Shown one piece after another: positions 1-6,009 of a stretch of 7,087 bases of DNA (position 1 is its first letter; every line of letters starts with the position of its first letter). Source of the DNA: Clostridia bacterium (GTDB lineage: Bacteria > Bacillota > Clostridia > DUPQ01); the NCBI GenBank assembly GCA_028690885.1, contig JAQVAJ010000075.1, positions 1-7,087 of the forward strand, written 5' to 3'. The translations under genes and the position numbers were made by a program. Under the pieces are notes generated by a model. The model searched no databases. It had not been told where the DNA came from and worked only from the letters and a program-made list of their open reading frames with translations.

Positions 1-1299
1 CATGCTCCCTTCTTTATGTCCTGATAACTTGCCGACAAGGTTCGGATCCTTGACTTTTTTGTAAAGGATCCCAATGAATGTACGGCGTGCGATATGTGAT
101 GATGCAATATCGGCAATACAGCGCTGTTCGGATTCTCCGGTGGTTGGGTTGAGAACCGTAACCATTCTGTTGATCCCGCAAGTGTGCAGAATTTTCTTTA
201 TATAAACATTGTATTTCTGCGATGATATGAAGGGGAGGAGACGTTTGGTGTCCGGCTCTTTGTATTTATTAAGGATCAGTAGGGCAATCTCACTTAAATA
301 GACTTTCACCACTTTCGCGCTTTGTTCCCTTGTTTTCTGTGGCATATACTCAACCGCTGTTCCGTACCGGTCAACTATTATATTCTCATTAGTCATTCTC
401 AGAAGGTCACTCACACGACATCCGATATAACAATGGAAAATGAAAATATCCCTTTGGATTTCCATTTGTGGCTCTGAAGACAAGTCCGTTTGATAAATCT
501 GGTTCCTTTCTTCGAGGGTCAGGTAATAAGGCGTTCCATATTCGATTGCTTTTATTGAGTAGCTTTTGAATGGATCATTAGTGATTTTCTTTTTCTTGAT
601 GCACCATGAGAAAAAAGTCCGAAGGAGGGTTTCAAGATCGGAAATGTAGTGATCCCCTCTTTGTTTGGGGATCCTGCGTTCCCGGAACGTTTCAAAAATC
701 TTTTTGTACGAATGTTTTGGCCTCATTACGCCATCTTTGTCAGGCATGAAAAACGTGTACTCGTCAGCCAGAAAGGAATTGAATTTTTGGAGTTTTTCGT
801 TTGAAAAGGTATCTAACTCCAGATTATAGTGGTAAAATAGCTCAAAACGTTTCAGACAGCGATAAAGAACCATATAATTTTTGATTCGGGTCTGGCTGAA
901 ATTCTGTGTATGAATGTATTCATAAAACAGATCAAAAAAAGGAACCTTCACGGTTTCTTCTTTCACTTCATACTTTTCCGGGAACGTGTACCTGTCAATG
1001 GTCTCAAACAGCCATTTTCGGGGCAACTTGCCATTGACGACATCTTCCTGAAATTTTGTAGTAATGTAATTGATAAGATTCTCCAGATTCCATTTAGCAT
1101 ACTGAGCTTCTTTTACAATTGGAGTTATGAGTCTTTGGTTAATGACAATCTTACCATTAGAAAAGAATTCGGGAAGTACAGAAATAAATGTTCCGGTTTG
1201 TTGGTCAATTTTTTTCCCATGTCTGAGTCGAATGGAAATTTCCGCTTTGCCTGTAGAATTATCTACCTTACTCGAAAGTATCGAAATAATTGTAGCCAT
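1..1299 (-). CDS. Bacteroides-type tyrosine recombinase/integrase, 3' end outside window
   Basis: This is a site-specific tyrosine recombinase that would cut and rejoin DNA for integration or excision of a mobile element. The 433 codons visible are open, without frameshift, to the left edge. Residues about 1-90 look like the N-terminal arm-binding domain (start MATIISILSSKVDN, then KKIDQQTGTF). Residues about 115-235 fit the SAM-like core-binding domain, and 255 onward the catalytic domain. Visible catalytic residues are R295 (GCRVSDLL), K322 (PQKTRE), H402 and R405 (SSHIARRTF) and H428 (LSGHKEGS). The nucleophilic Tyr normally follows this last motif by about 10 residues, so it should lie just outside the window. 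The start at 1299 is fixed by an in-frame TAA seven bases upstream and a good promoter about 20 bp further. The gene appears intact as far as seen; target and element are unknown. Confidence 0.95.
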   Translation of the reverse strand, partial: MATIISILSSKVDNSTGKAEISIRLRHGKKIDQQTGTFISVLPEFFSNGKIVINQRLITPIVKEAQYAKWNLENLINYITTKFQEDVVNGKLPRKWLFETIDRYTFPEKYEVKEETVKVPFFDLFYEYIHTQNFSQTRIKNYMVLYRCLKRFELFYHYNLELDTFSNEKLQKFNSFLADEYTFFMPDKDGVMRPKHSYKKIFETFRERRIPKQRGDHYISDLETLLRTFFSWCIKKKKITNDPFKSYSIKAIEYGTPYYLTLEERNQIYQTDLSSEPQMEIQRDIFIFHCYIGCRVSDLLRMTNENIIVDRYGTAVEYMPQKTREQSAKVVKVYLSEIALLILNKYKEPDTKRLLPFISSQKYNVYIKKILHTCGINRMVTVLNPTTGESEQRCIADIASSHIARRTFIGILYKKVKDPNLVGKLSGHKEGSM

Positions 1300-1324
1300 T
1301 ATGAGTTAGTTTTTGTGTGCAACA

Positions 1325-1356
1325 CAAAGGTAAAAATAGGTCGGGGATTTTGCAAT
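1325..1356 (-). promoter_or_regulatory. Promoter of the integrase gene
   Basis: On the minus strand, TACCTTTG (1332-1325) matches the Bacteroides -7 consensus TAnnTTTG. ATTG (1356-1353), 20 bp upstream, stands for the -33 TTTG box. Transcription would begin near 1318, giving a leader of about 20 bases before the ATG at 1299. A copy of the GTCGGGGA repeat lies between the two boxes. Confidence 0.6.
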
Positions 1357-1390
1357 ATCAGGTCGGGGATTTTTGATATTTTTCCCCGAC
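1339..1390. repeat. Three GTCGGGGA repeats at the integrase promoter
   Basis: GTCGGGGA occurs at 1340-1347 and 1362-1369 in direct orientation and as TCCCCGAC at 1383-1390 inverted. The spacing is 22 and 21 bp, close to two helical turns. The two direct copies share a longer start, GGTCGGGGATTTT, and one copy sits inside the promoter spacer. This could be an operator for repression of int, or an array of arm-type sites for the integrase N-terminal domain; both readings are inference. Confidence 0.6.
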
Positions 1391-1530
1391 TTAATTAAAA
1401 ACTACTTAAAAGAACTGCTATAAAGTGAACCTATTTGGTATATAGTAACTATTAGTATAACAGTATATTAATAATATACAAAGTCTGATAATCAGGCATT
1501 TATACAATATGCTTATATTCATATTTTATA
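1391..1530. other. AT-rich palindromic intergenic stretch, possible attachment region
   Basis: I see no gene here. The stretch is strongly AT-rich and holds a perfect 17-bp palindrome, GTATATTA-A-TAATATAC (1463-1479), and an 11-bp palindrome, ATAGTAACTAT (1442-1452). Its place between the integrase promoter and the terminator, next to repeated sites, is where an integrase attachment core could lie. No second copy of a core sequence is visible in the window, so the assignment is only a possibility. Confidence 0.3.
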
Positions 1531-1541
1531 CCCCGGCTCCG

Positions 1542-1582
1542 GGTACAAAAAAGCAGGTTTAGACGCCTGCTTTTTTTGTACC
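1542..1582. terminator. Bidirectional intrinsic terminator
   Basis: GCAGG (1553-1557) pairs with CCTGC (1566-1570) around an 8-base loop. The stem continues through A6 (1547-1552) and T7 (1571-1577) into GGTAC/GTACC. Either strand therefore gives a GC stem followed by a run of U. On the minus strand it would stop transcription coming from lipoprotein B before the integrase promoter. Confidence 0.8.
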
Positions 1583-1585
1583 GTC

Positions 1586-1608
1586 GTTTACCGCGAAAGG
1601 CGGCAAAC
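1586..1608. repeat. Hairpin with CCGC/GCGG stem
   Basis: GTTT-A-CCGC (1586-1594) can pair with GCGG-C-AAAC (1600-1608) across GAAAG, with one A/C mismatch. It sits between the terminator and the 49-bp repeat. It has no U tract, so it is not a standard terminator by itself; function unknown. Confidence 0.45.
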
Positions 1609-1618
1609 TCTCTTAGTT

Positions 1619-1667
1619 TATTCCACCCCCTTCGCCCCCTCCAAGGAGGGGGTTGTCGCTTCGCTCC
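1619..1667. repeat. 49-bp GC-rich hairpin repeat, copy 1
   Basis: This copy matches the one at 3872-3920 at 45 of 49 positions. It begins TATTCC, contains CCCCCTTCGCCCCCT, and ends TTGTCGCTTCGCTCC. Its centre forms an 8-bp stem, CCCCCTCC / GGAGGGGG, around AA. It starts four bases past the stop codon of lipoprotein B in the transcribed direction. It may be a small dispersed palindromic repeat or an mRNA 3'-end structure; the sequence alone does not decide. Confidence 0.85.
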
Positions 1668-1671
1668 TTAA

Positions 1672-2178
1672 TTATTTAACTATCTTGATAATTCTGCCTG
1701 ATACTTTATTGTCATTCATAAACCAATCTTCACTAATTTCCGGATCTCCGTTAAGTTTCCATCGAAACTTTCTGTTGAATTTTATTTTATCTGAAGATCC
1801 ATTTCCCCACAATATGGTTAACTCTTCATTAAAGTAACTTCTTGCCCCGTCCAGTTCTCCAAAGTTGAGTATATAAGCACCGTTATTGAAATCTTTACTT
1901 ATTTGCAGCCCATAAAAATATGGCATATAAGCTTTGGTTTTTACCTCTGAGACATCTTTATTACACTCGTACTCCTTCCCTTTATAAATAGCTTTTATTC
2001 CACTTGCCTCAAATGAGTTTTGATTGTCCGGATTGAGCAGATCAACTCCATTGGCATCTGTAACCTGAACTCTAACCACAACGGGGCTTATGTCCCAAAT
2101 CTTATGATTGTTGATGATTTTATCACACGATAACAATCCTAATGCCATTATTCCTAAAAGTAAATACTTTGTTCTCAT
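1672..2178 (-). CDS. Small lipoprotein B, related to lipoprotein A; function unknown
   Basis: This predicts a 168-residue lipoprotein. The signal ends in a lipobox, GLLSC, with the modified cysteine at C18, so the mature protein should be membrane-anchored in the envelope. I do not recognise a named domain. The mature part looks beta-rich and has three landmarks also found in the same order in lipoprotein A: D41 with GVDL (44-47), YFYGL (87-91) and EELTI (118-122). I infer that the two are divergent members of one family. The gene lies 81 bp after the ATPase stop, has its own likely -7 box, and is followed by the 49-bp repeat and a strong terminator. Because lipoprotein A is paired with a C10 peptidase, a role as a protease partner or inhibitor is possible but unproven. 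Confidence 0.85.
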   Translation of the reverse strand: MRTKYLLLGIMALGLLSCDKIINNHKIWDISPVVVRVQVTDANGVDLLNPDNQNSFEASGIKAIYKGKEYECNKDVSEVKTKAYMPYFYGLQISKDFNNGAYILNFGELDGARSYFNEELTILWGNGSSDKIKFNRKFRWKLNGDPEISEDWFMNDNKVSGRIIKIVK

Positions 2179-2210
2179 ATGATTTGTGAAGTATAATAAG
2201 TATAATCAGA

Positions 2211-2218
2211 CAAATGTA
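2211..2218 (-). promoter_or_regulatory. -7 box for lipoprotein B
   Basis: TACATTTG (2218-2211, minus strand) matches TAnnTTTG exactly. It would give a start near 2204 and a leader of about 26 bases before the ATG at 2178. No convincing -33 TTTG box is present at the usual distance, so the promoter may be weak or activator-dependent. Confidence 0.45.
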
Positions 2219-2259
2219 GTCAATCTACGAAAGCATCGTATTCGACTTGTCCCATAACG

Positions 2260-3618
2260 CTATTGGCACTTCATAACGTCCTCGGGCAACAATACATTGT
2301 CCATTGTTCCCGTAGGTCTGTTCTTTAGAAAGAGTTTAGGAATAATGGTGTGGTTCTGGGCAAATGGCAATTTTTCTGCGTTCCCGATTAATTCAGCCAA
2401 TAAGCGGTCGCTATTCTCTTTGGTAGTCCATTTGCATTCACCAACTAGTAGATATTTTTTATCCAACGACTCGGCAACTACATCTATTTCAATTCGTTCA
2501 TTTCTTGAGACATTGCCCCACCAACGGCGTGCAATGCCGAATGTGATGCCGTCAATCTCATTCTCCGAGACGGTCTCACGGCAAAGCTTTTCCCAATAAT
2601 CTGCAACATAGTCTGAAAAATGGTTGTCCAGATTTGACAATATAGGGGCAATACGTCCTATTTCGATAAATGAACGATTAGGGATAATGAACTGAAAATA
2701 AAAGTTCATAAATGGGTCGCTTATCTTGTATAGGCTTTTTTTGGAGTTCTTCTCGTTTTCGCCAAACGGAATCTCTTTGGTTAAATATCCCAATGATATT
2801 AACTTGGCAAGGGGTCTCGAAAGGTTTGTCGCAATCTCACCGCTCCGACCTGCTATCTCAGACATACGGTGTGCACCACCACCCACATACGACATAATAG
2901 TTGCAGTCTTCACAATATCCTTAATATCATCTTTGAAGAGTTTTATCGACTCCTCATATAGAGTTCCATTGACAGATAACATATTGCTCTGGATTGCCTC
3001 ACGCAAATTGGCATACCCCTCTCGTAGCTCCCAATAACGTGGTACTCCTCCCCAAACAGCATACTCCTCGACTGCATCAAGCGAAGATACACCGAGAGCT
3101 TCTTTAATATAAGGAACTTTTATCGGAGCAATTTTCAATATGGCATCAGCACGACCATAGAGTGGTGATGAAGCATCTAAAACCAATCCATACATCAACT
3201 GCTGAGATGAGCCGCAAATTATCAAGTTAAACTTCAACTGCTTAGAATCTATTTTATTCTGAAGTATGGAGGGTAAATCGGGACTGCTTCCAATAAGATA
3301 GGGGAACTCGTCAATGCACAGCGTGAACTTTTGTGTGGTGCGGTCATTGAGTGTGTCAAAAAAGACATTCCAATTGGGATATATCACCTTATCAAATCCC
3401 GGAATGATACCTGATATCATCTTTGCTAATGCCTCTCGCTGTAAAGTAGCATCTGTCTGGTCTGCTAAATAGTAGACATCATTTTGGTTCAATACTCTGG
3501 TAATAAGCGTAGATTTCCCCAAACGCCTACGACCATAGAGTACCGTAAATGTGGATTTTTCCGCATTTAGCACCTGTTTAAGCCTTTTAGCCTCTTCTAT
3601 TCTATTAACAAATTTCAT
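2260..3618 (-). CDS. ATP-binding protein of the archaeal ATPase/DUF234 type (COG1672-like)
   Basis: This 452-residue protein starts with MKFVNR, the usual beginning of the family. A P-loop, GRRRLGKST (29-37), is followed by a Walker B motif, LCIDEFPYL (100-108, acidic pair D103 E104), and ICGSSQQLM, a sensor-like strand. The middle should hold a winged-helix region (AGRSGEIATNLSRPL). The C-terminal DUF234 part contains IEIDVV and GECKW: D379, E394 and K396 have the spacing of a PD-(D/E)xK nuclease core. The family is widespread in archaea and Bacteroidota, is often multicopy, and has no settled function. The frame is open further upstream, with a TTG at 3672 and ATGs at 3648 and 3639. However, the promoter and palindrome occupy that stretch and predict transcription from about 3635, so I choose 3618. 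It appears intact. It sits against an integrase remnant, which suggests it arrived on mobile DNA. Confidence 0.92.
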   Translation of the reverse strand: MKFVNRIEEAKRLKQVLNAEKSTFTVLYGRRRLGKSTLITRVLNQNDVYYLADQTDATLQREALAKMISGIIPGFDKVIYPNWNVFFDTLNDRTTQKFTLCIDEFPYLIGSSPDLPSILQNKIDSKQLKFNLIICGSSQQLMYGLVLDASSPLYGRADAILKIAPIKVPYIKEALGVSSLDAVEEYAVWGGVPRYWELREGYANLREAIQSNMLSVNGTLYEESIKLFKDDIKDIVKTATIMSYVGGGAHRMSEIAGRSGEIATNLSRPLAKLISLGYLTKEIPFGENEKNSKKSLYKISDPFMNFYFQFIIPNRSFIEIGRIAPILSNLDNHFSDYVADYWEKLCRETVSENEIDGITFGIARRWWGNVSRNERIEIDVVAESLDKKYLLVGECKWTTKENSDRLLAELIGNAEKLPFAQNHTIIPKLFLKNRPTGTMDNVLLPEDVMKCQ

Positions 3619-3630
3619 ATCTATACAATA

Positions 3631-3667
3631 ATTATGCATTACAAACATAATGTTTGTTTTGCATAAT
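3631..3667. promoter_or_regulatory. 37-bp palindrome covering the ATPase promoter, probable operator
   Basis: The left arm ATTATGCATTACAAACAT (3631-3648) and the reverse complement of the right arm (3650-3667) agree at 16 of 18 positions around a single central base. The inner 17 bp, ACAAACAT-A-ATGTTTGT (3641-3657), is a perfect palindrome. It spans the promoter spacer, the -7 box and the start point, a position expected for a repressor site of a dimeric or tetrameric regulator. Confidence 0.7.
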
Positions 3668-3673
3668 CGCAAA
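3642..3673 (-). promoter_or_regulatory. Promoter of the ATPase/DUF234 gene
   Basis: The -7 box TATGTTTG (3649-3642) and the -33 box TTTG (3673-3670) are separated by 20 bp on the minus strand; both match the Bacteroides consensus. Predicted initiation near 3635 leaves a leader of about 17 bases before the ATG at 3618. The promoter lies almost entirely within the palindrome. Confidence 0.7.
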
Positions 3674-3710
3674 TTTTTCTTTCTAAAATATTTGTTTGGA
3701 GTGTGTTCGC

Positions 3711-3871
3711 AATCTTTCGGTATCGGGCGAATGCCTTGCTGCCTTCCTTGTGTCCGCTGAGTGAGCCGACAAGGGGGGTCTTTGACCTGCTTGTAAAGAT
3801 TACCGACAAAGGTACGGCGAGCTAAGTGTGAAGAGGCTATTTCGTATAGTACTCGTTTTTCCTCCTTTCTC
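3711..3871 (-). pseudogene. Frameshifted C-terminal remnant of a second tyrosine integrase
   Basis: Translation of the minus strand from 3870 gives EEKRVLYEIASSHLARRTF, then VGNLYKQVKDP. After a 2-base deletion (equivalently +1) in a run of six G (3773-3778), the adjacent frame continues LVGSLSGHKEGSKAFARYRK. These are the last conserved boxes of a Bacteroides integrase: H and R of SSHLARR, H of SGHKEGS, and the catalytic Tyr of ARYR (codon 3722-3720). Only about 50 residues remain; the rest of the gene is missing. Residues differ from the intact integrase at 1-1299, so it is not a recent copy of that gene. The 5' break is exactly at the edge of a 49-bp repeat. The 3' side runs into the ATPase promoter. 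Confidence 0.85.
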
Positions 3872-3920
3872 TATTCCTCCCCCTTCGCCCCCTCTAAAAA
3901 GGGGGTTGTCGCTTCGCTCC
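3872..3920. repeat. 49-bp GC-rich hairpin repeat, copy 2
   Basis: This copy matches 1619-1667 at 45 of 49 positions. Three of the four differences fall in the hairpin centre, where this copy has CCCCCT-CTAAAA-AGGGGG, so a stem is kept with a shorter pairing and larger loop. In the transcribed direction it follows the stop of lipoprotein A by about 20 bases and ends where the integrase remnant begins. Confidence 0.85.
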
Positions 3921-3941
3921 GTTAAACTGTTCTGAAAATTT

Positions 3942-4589
3942 TTACAATATTATTTTTGCTACAGAAATAAACCGGGTGAAATCATTTTCATTATTAGTCA
4001 GAGCTAGTTGTTTTTTTATTTCATCACTAAAATTAGGGACAAAAAGTTCCTGCTCTACCGGCCATTCTATACCATCAATTGTTATACGATAACATTCCGT
4101 TCGTGTATAATCGCCGGAAAGACTAAACAAACCACCTTCTCTCCAATAAGATACAATAATATGTTCCTCACTATCGTCAAAAACGTGAGAACAAGTTAGT
4201 TTAAATGTAAGTTCATCATCTGGCAATTTATTAATATGATTGACTTTTAATACTAAATAATATTTGTTGTTGATTCTGGTTACAGATAATGGTATTTCCG
4301 GGTTAGGTACTCCCAGTCCATAATATGGACTGGGTAAAGTAATATTTAATTTATACACCTCCGGGTTTACTTCACCAATCCAGCCATCTTTATCTTCAAC
4401 TACTAAAAAGCCTTCGCTTTTAGTATTTGGAATATCTTCTATAACATCAACACCGTAAGAGTCGTGTATGTTTAGTAATAGTAAATAATCATAAGCCTTA
4501 GGATTTATTTTGGCACAACCATTAAATAATACAAACCCAAACGATAGAACCATTATTGGAATAATTACAGACCTAAACGAATTTCTCAT
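3942..4589 (-). CDS. Lipoprotein A, downstream partner of the C10 peptidase; function unknown
   Basis: This predicts a 215-residue lipoprotein. The hydrophobic signal ends in LFNGC with the modified cysteine at C25, so the mature protein is probably anchored in the envelope. I do not recognise a named domain. Shared landmarks with lipoprotein B, in the same order, are DSYGVDV (43-49), YYGL (89-92) and DELTF (125-129), followed by a strand-rich tail. The ATG at 4589 lies 10 bases after the peptidase stop and gives a normal signal peptide. An ATG at 4613 would overlap the peptidase gene by 14 bases and add eight residues, so I prefer 4589. The tight spacing implies co-transcription with the peptidase. 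In B. fragilis, C10 peptidase genes are accompanied by small secreted inhibitors, so this could be such a partner; that is inference from context. Confidence 0.88.
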   Translation of the reverse strand: MRNSFRSVIIPIMVLSFGFVLFNGCAKINPKAYDYLLLLNIHDSYGVDVIEDIPNTKSEGFLVVEDKDGWIGEVNPEVYKLNITLPSPYYGLGVPNPEIPLSVTRINNKYYLVLKVNHINKLPDDELTFKLTCSHVFDDSEEHIIVSYWREGGLFSLSGDYTRTECYRITIDGIEWPVEQELFVPNFSDEIKKQLALTNNENDFTRFISVAKIIL

Positions 4590-4599
4590 GATACAGTAT

Positions 4600-6009
4600 T
4601 TATTTTGATACATATATATTTTTCCTTACATGCTGATAATTACCCATATGCGTATTAACATTGTTTGAAACAAACCATCCGTCTGGAGTAGATAAAGAAT
4701 TCCATCCCCAATTCATATGAAAATATGTGATACTACCACCGCCATAAGAAAACGGATTTTGAGGAGTACATATATTTTTATCATATTCGTAACTATAATT
4801 TCCCGGACTACCCATTAGAAATTCTACATAATAGAAATCAGAGTATGATTCTGTCCTTGCTCCGTCGCAAACCCAACTATGCCCTGACCCAAGTGGAATT
4901 CCTAAGAAACTATTAGTATATCCTCCCATAAGTAGAGGTCTATGATAATTAAAAATCTCGAGAGTTACCGATTGTGTATTATGATCATATACTGTCGCAT
5001 CGTAGCCAAAATATTGGAATGCCGATCTTTCTTCAGTGACTGTTGAGCCTGAGCCTATTCTGTTATTGATATCCCTAATCAATATTTGTGTGGCATTCGT
5101 TGCATAAGTATTAGCCATACCAGCCCAATTGTAAGTTGAGGGAAACTGATGGGCTTTCATGATTTGCGCTATAGCTATGGTTCCGCAACCTGCAGGATCC
5201 GGGTAGTTACTGCATAGTGCGTTATAAGAATTCTGTTGCTCCCATTGTGTAAAAACCAAAGGTCCAACCTGTGAAAAACTAAAATCAGTTCCTAATACAA
5301 CAAGAGTATATTCCTCCGTATCCCACTCATAACCAATAAGTAAACATTCCTGATATAAATTGTTTGAAATCAAACCATCGGCATATGCGCTCGCTAAACT
5401 ATAACATGTATAGCCTATACTGTTTAACTCAGCTATTCGATTTTCCCGTACAAGATCTTTTTCCGGCGTAGAACTTTTAGTGTTTAAATTGGAAGAAGCC
5501 ATGTTGTTTGCTCGTTCATACTGTTGCCATAAACCATGTATCTCCGCCTTGATTTTTTCATCCATAGTTTCGCTTTGTCGAATGGCTTCTTTGGTTTCTT
5601 CCAACCAAACTGCCACACCGCCCATATTGTCGCTTAGAACAAAATTGCTTTCATTGGAATACGCTAAAATAGGATAGTAATCCTTTGTAGCACTAACAAT
5701 AACAAATCCTTCATCAGCATAATTAATTACATACATGCAGGGTTTGTTTTCATTCCTGCTATCCCAAATAATCTCGGTTGAGGCAACGCGGAAATTACTT
5801 TTTGTAGCAGAGTCATTCGAGAGTGTGTCAAAGAATGTTTCCGCGATTCCAGTAGCTTGTGATACTGGGACAAATGTCGTATCATCGGACTCTATTAACG
5901 CTTCTTCTTGCATTCCCGGGCTAGTAATTACTTCTTTGTTACAAGCAAAAAGTAACAAGATTAAACTTAATAAAGCTATATTTTTAAAAAATTGTATTCC
6001 TTTCATCAT
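4600..6009 (-). CDS. C10-family (streptopain-like) cysteine peptidase, lipoprotein precursor
   Basis: This is a secreted or surface-anchored papain-fold cysteine peptidase of 469 residues, related to SpeB of Streptococcus and the Bfp proteases of Bacteroides. The signal has a lipobox, LLLFAC, with C23 as the lipid anchor. Residues about 45-165 resemble the Spi/C10 propeptide that keeps the enzyme inactive (ADEGFVIVSATKDYYPILAY). The peptidase domain covers about 195-469. The nucleophile is C275 in DPAGCGTIAIAQIM, the general-base His is H377 in GSGHSWVCDGA, and HMNWGWN (431-437) carries the conserved Asn-Trp of the family. All key residues are present, so it should be active after propeptide removal. 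Two ATGs are adjacent (6009 and 6006); either would serve. Lipoprotein A follows 10 bases later as a probable operon partner. A 17-bp palindrome 31 bp upstream is a candidate control site; no consensus -7/-33 pair is clear. Confidence 0.95.
   Translation of the reverse strand: MMKGIQFFKNIALLSLILLLFACNKEVITSPGMQEEALIESDDTTFVPVSQATGIAETFFDTLSNDSATKSNFRVASTEIIWDSRNENKPCMYVINYADEGFVIVSATKDYYPILAYSNESNFVLSDNMGGVAVWLEETKEAIRQSETMDEKIKAEIHGLWQQYERANNMASSNLNTKSSTPEKDLVRENRIAELNSIGYTCYSLASAYADGLISNNLYQECLLIGYEWDTEEYTLVVLGTDFSFSQVGPLVFTQWEQQNSYNALCSNYPDPAGCGTIAIAQIMKAHQFPSTYNWAGMANTYATNATQILIRDINNRIGSGSTVTEERSAFQYFGYDATVYDHNTQSVTLEIFNYHRPLLMGGYTNSFLGIPLGSGHSWVCDGARTESYSDFYYVEFLMGSPGNYSYEYDKNICTPQNPFSYGGGSITYFHMNWGWNSLSTPDGWFVSNNVNTHMGNYQHVRKNIYVSK

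Noticed and set aside
910..1398. 162-codon plus-strand open frame
   Set aside because: It is antisense to the integrase, which has clear family motifs in the opposite frame; the plus-strand translation shows no recognisable domain.
2297..3037. Plus-strand frames of 61-103 codons antisense to the ATPase
   Set aside because: They are shadows of the ATPase gene, with no independent motif or promoter.
3619..3672. Longer ATPase start (TTG at 3672 or ATG at 3648 or 3639)
   Set aside because: This stretch is occupied by the palindrome and promoter, with transcription predicted from about 3635; the family normally begins at MKFVNR.
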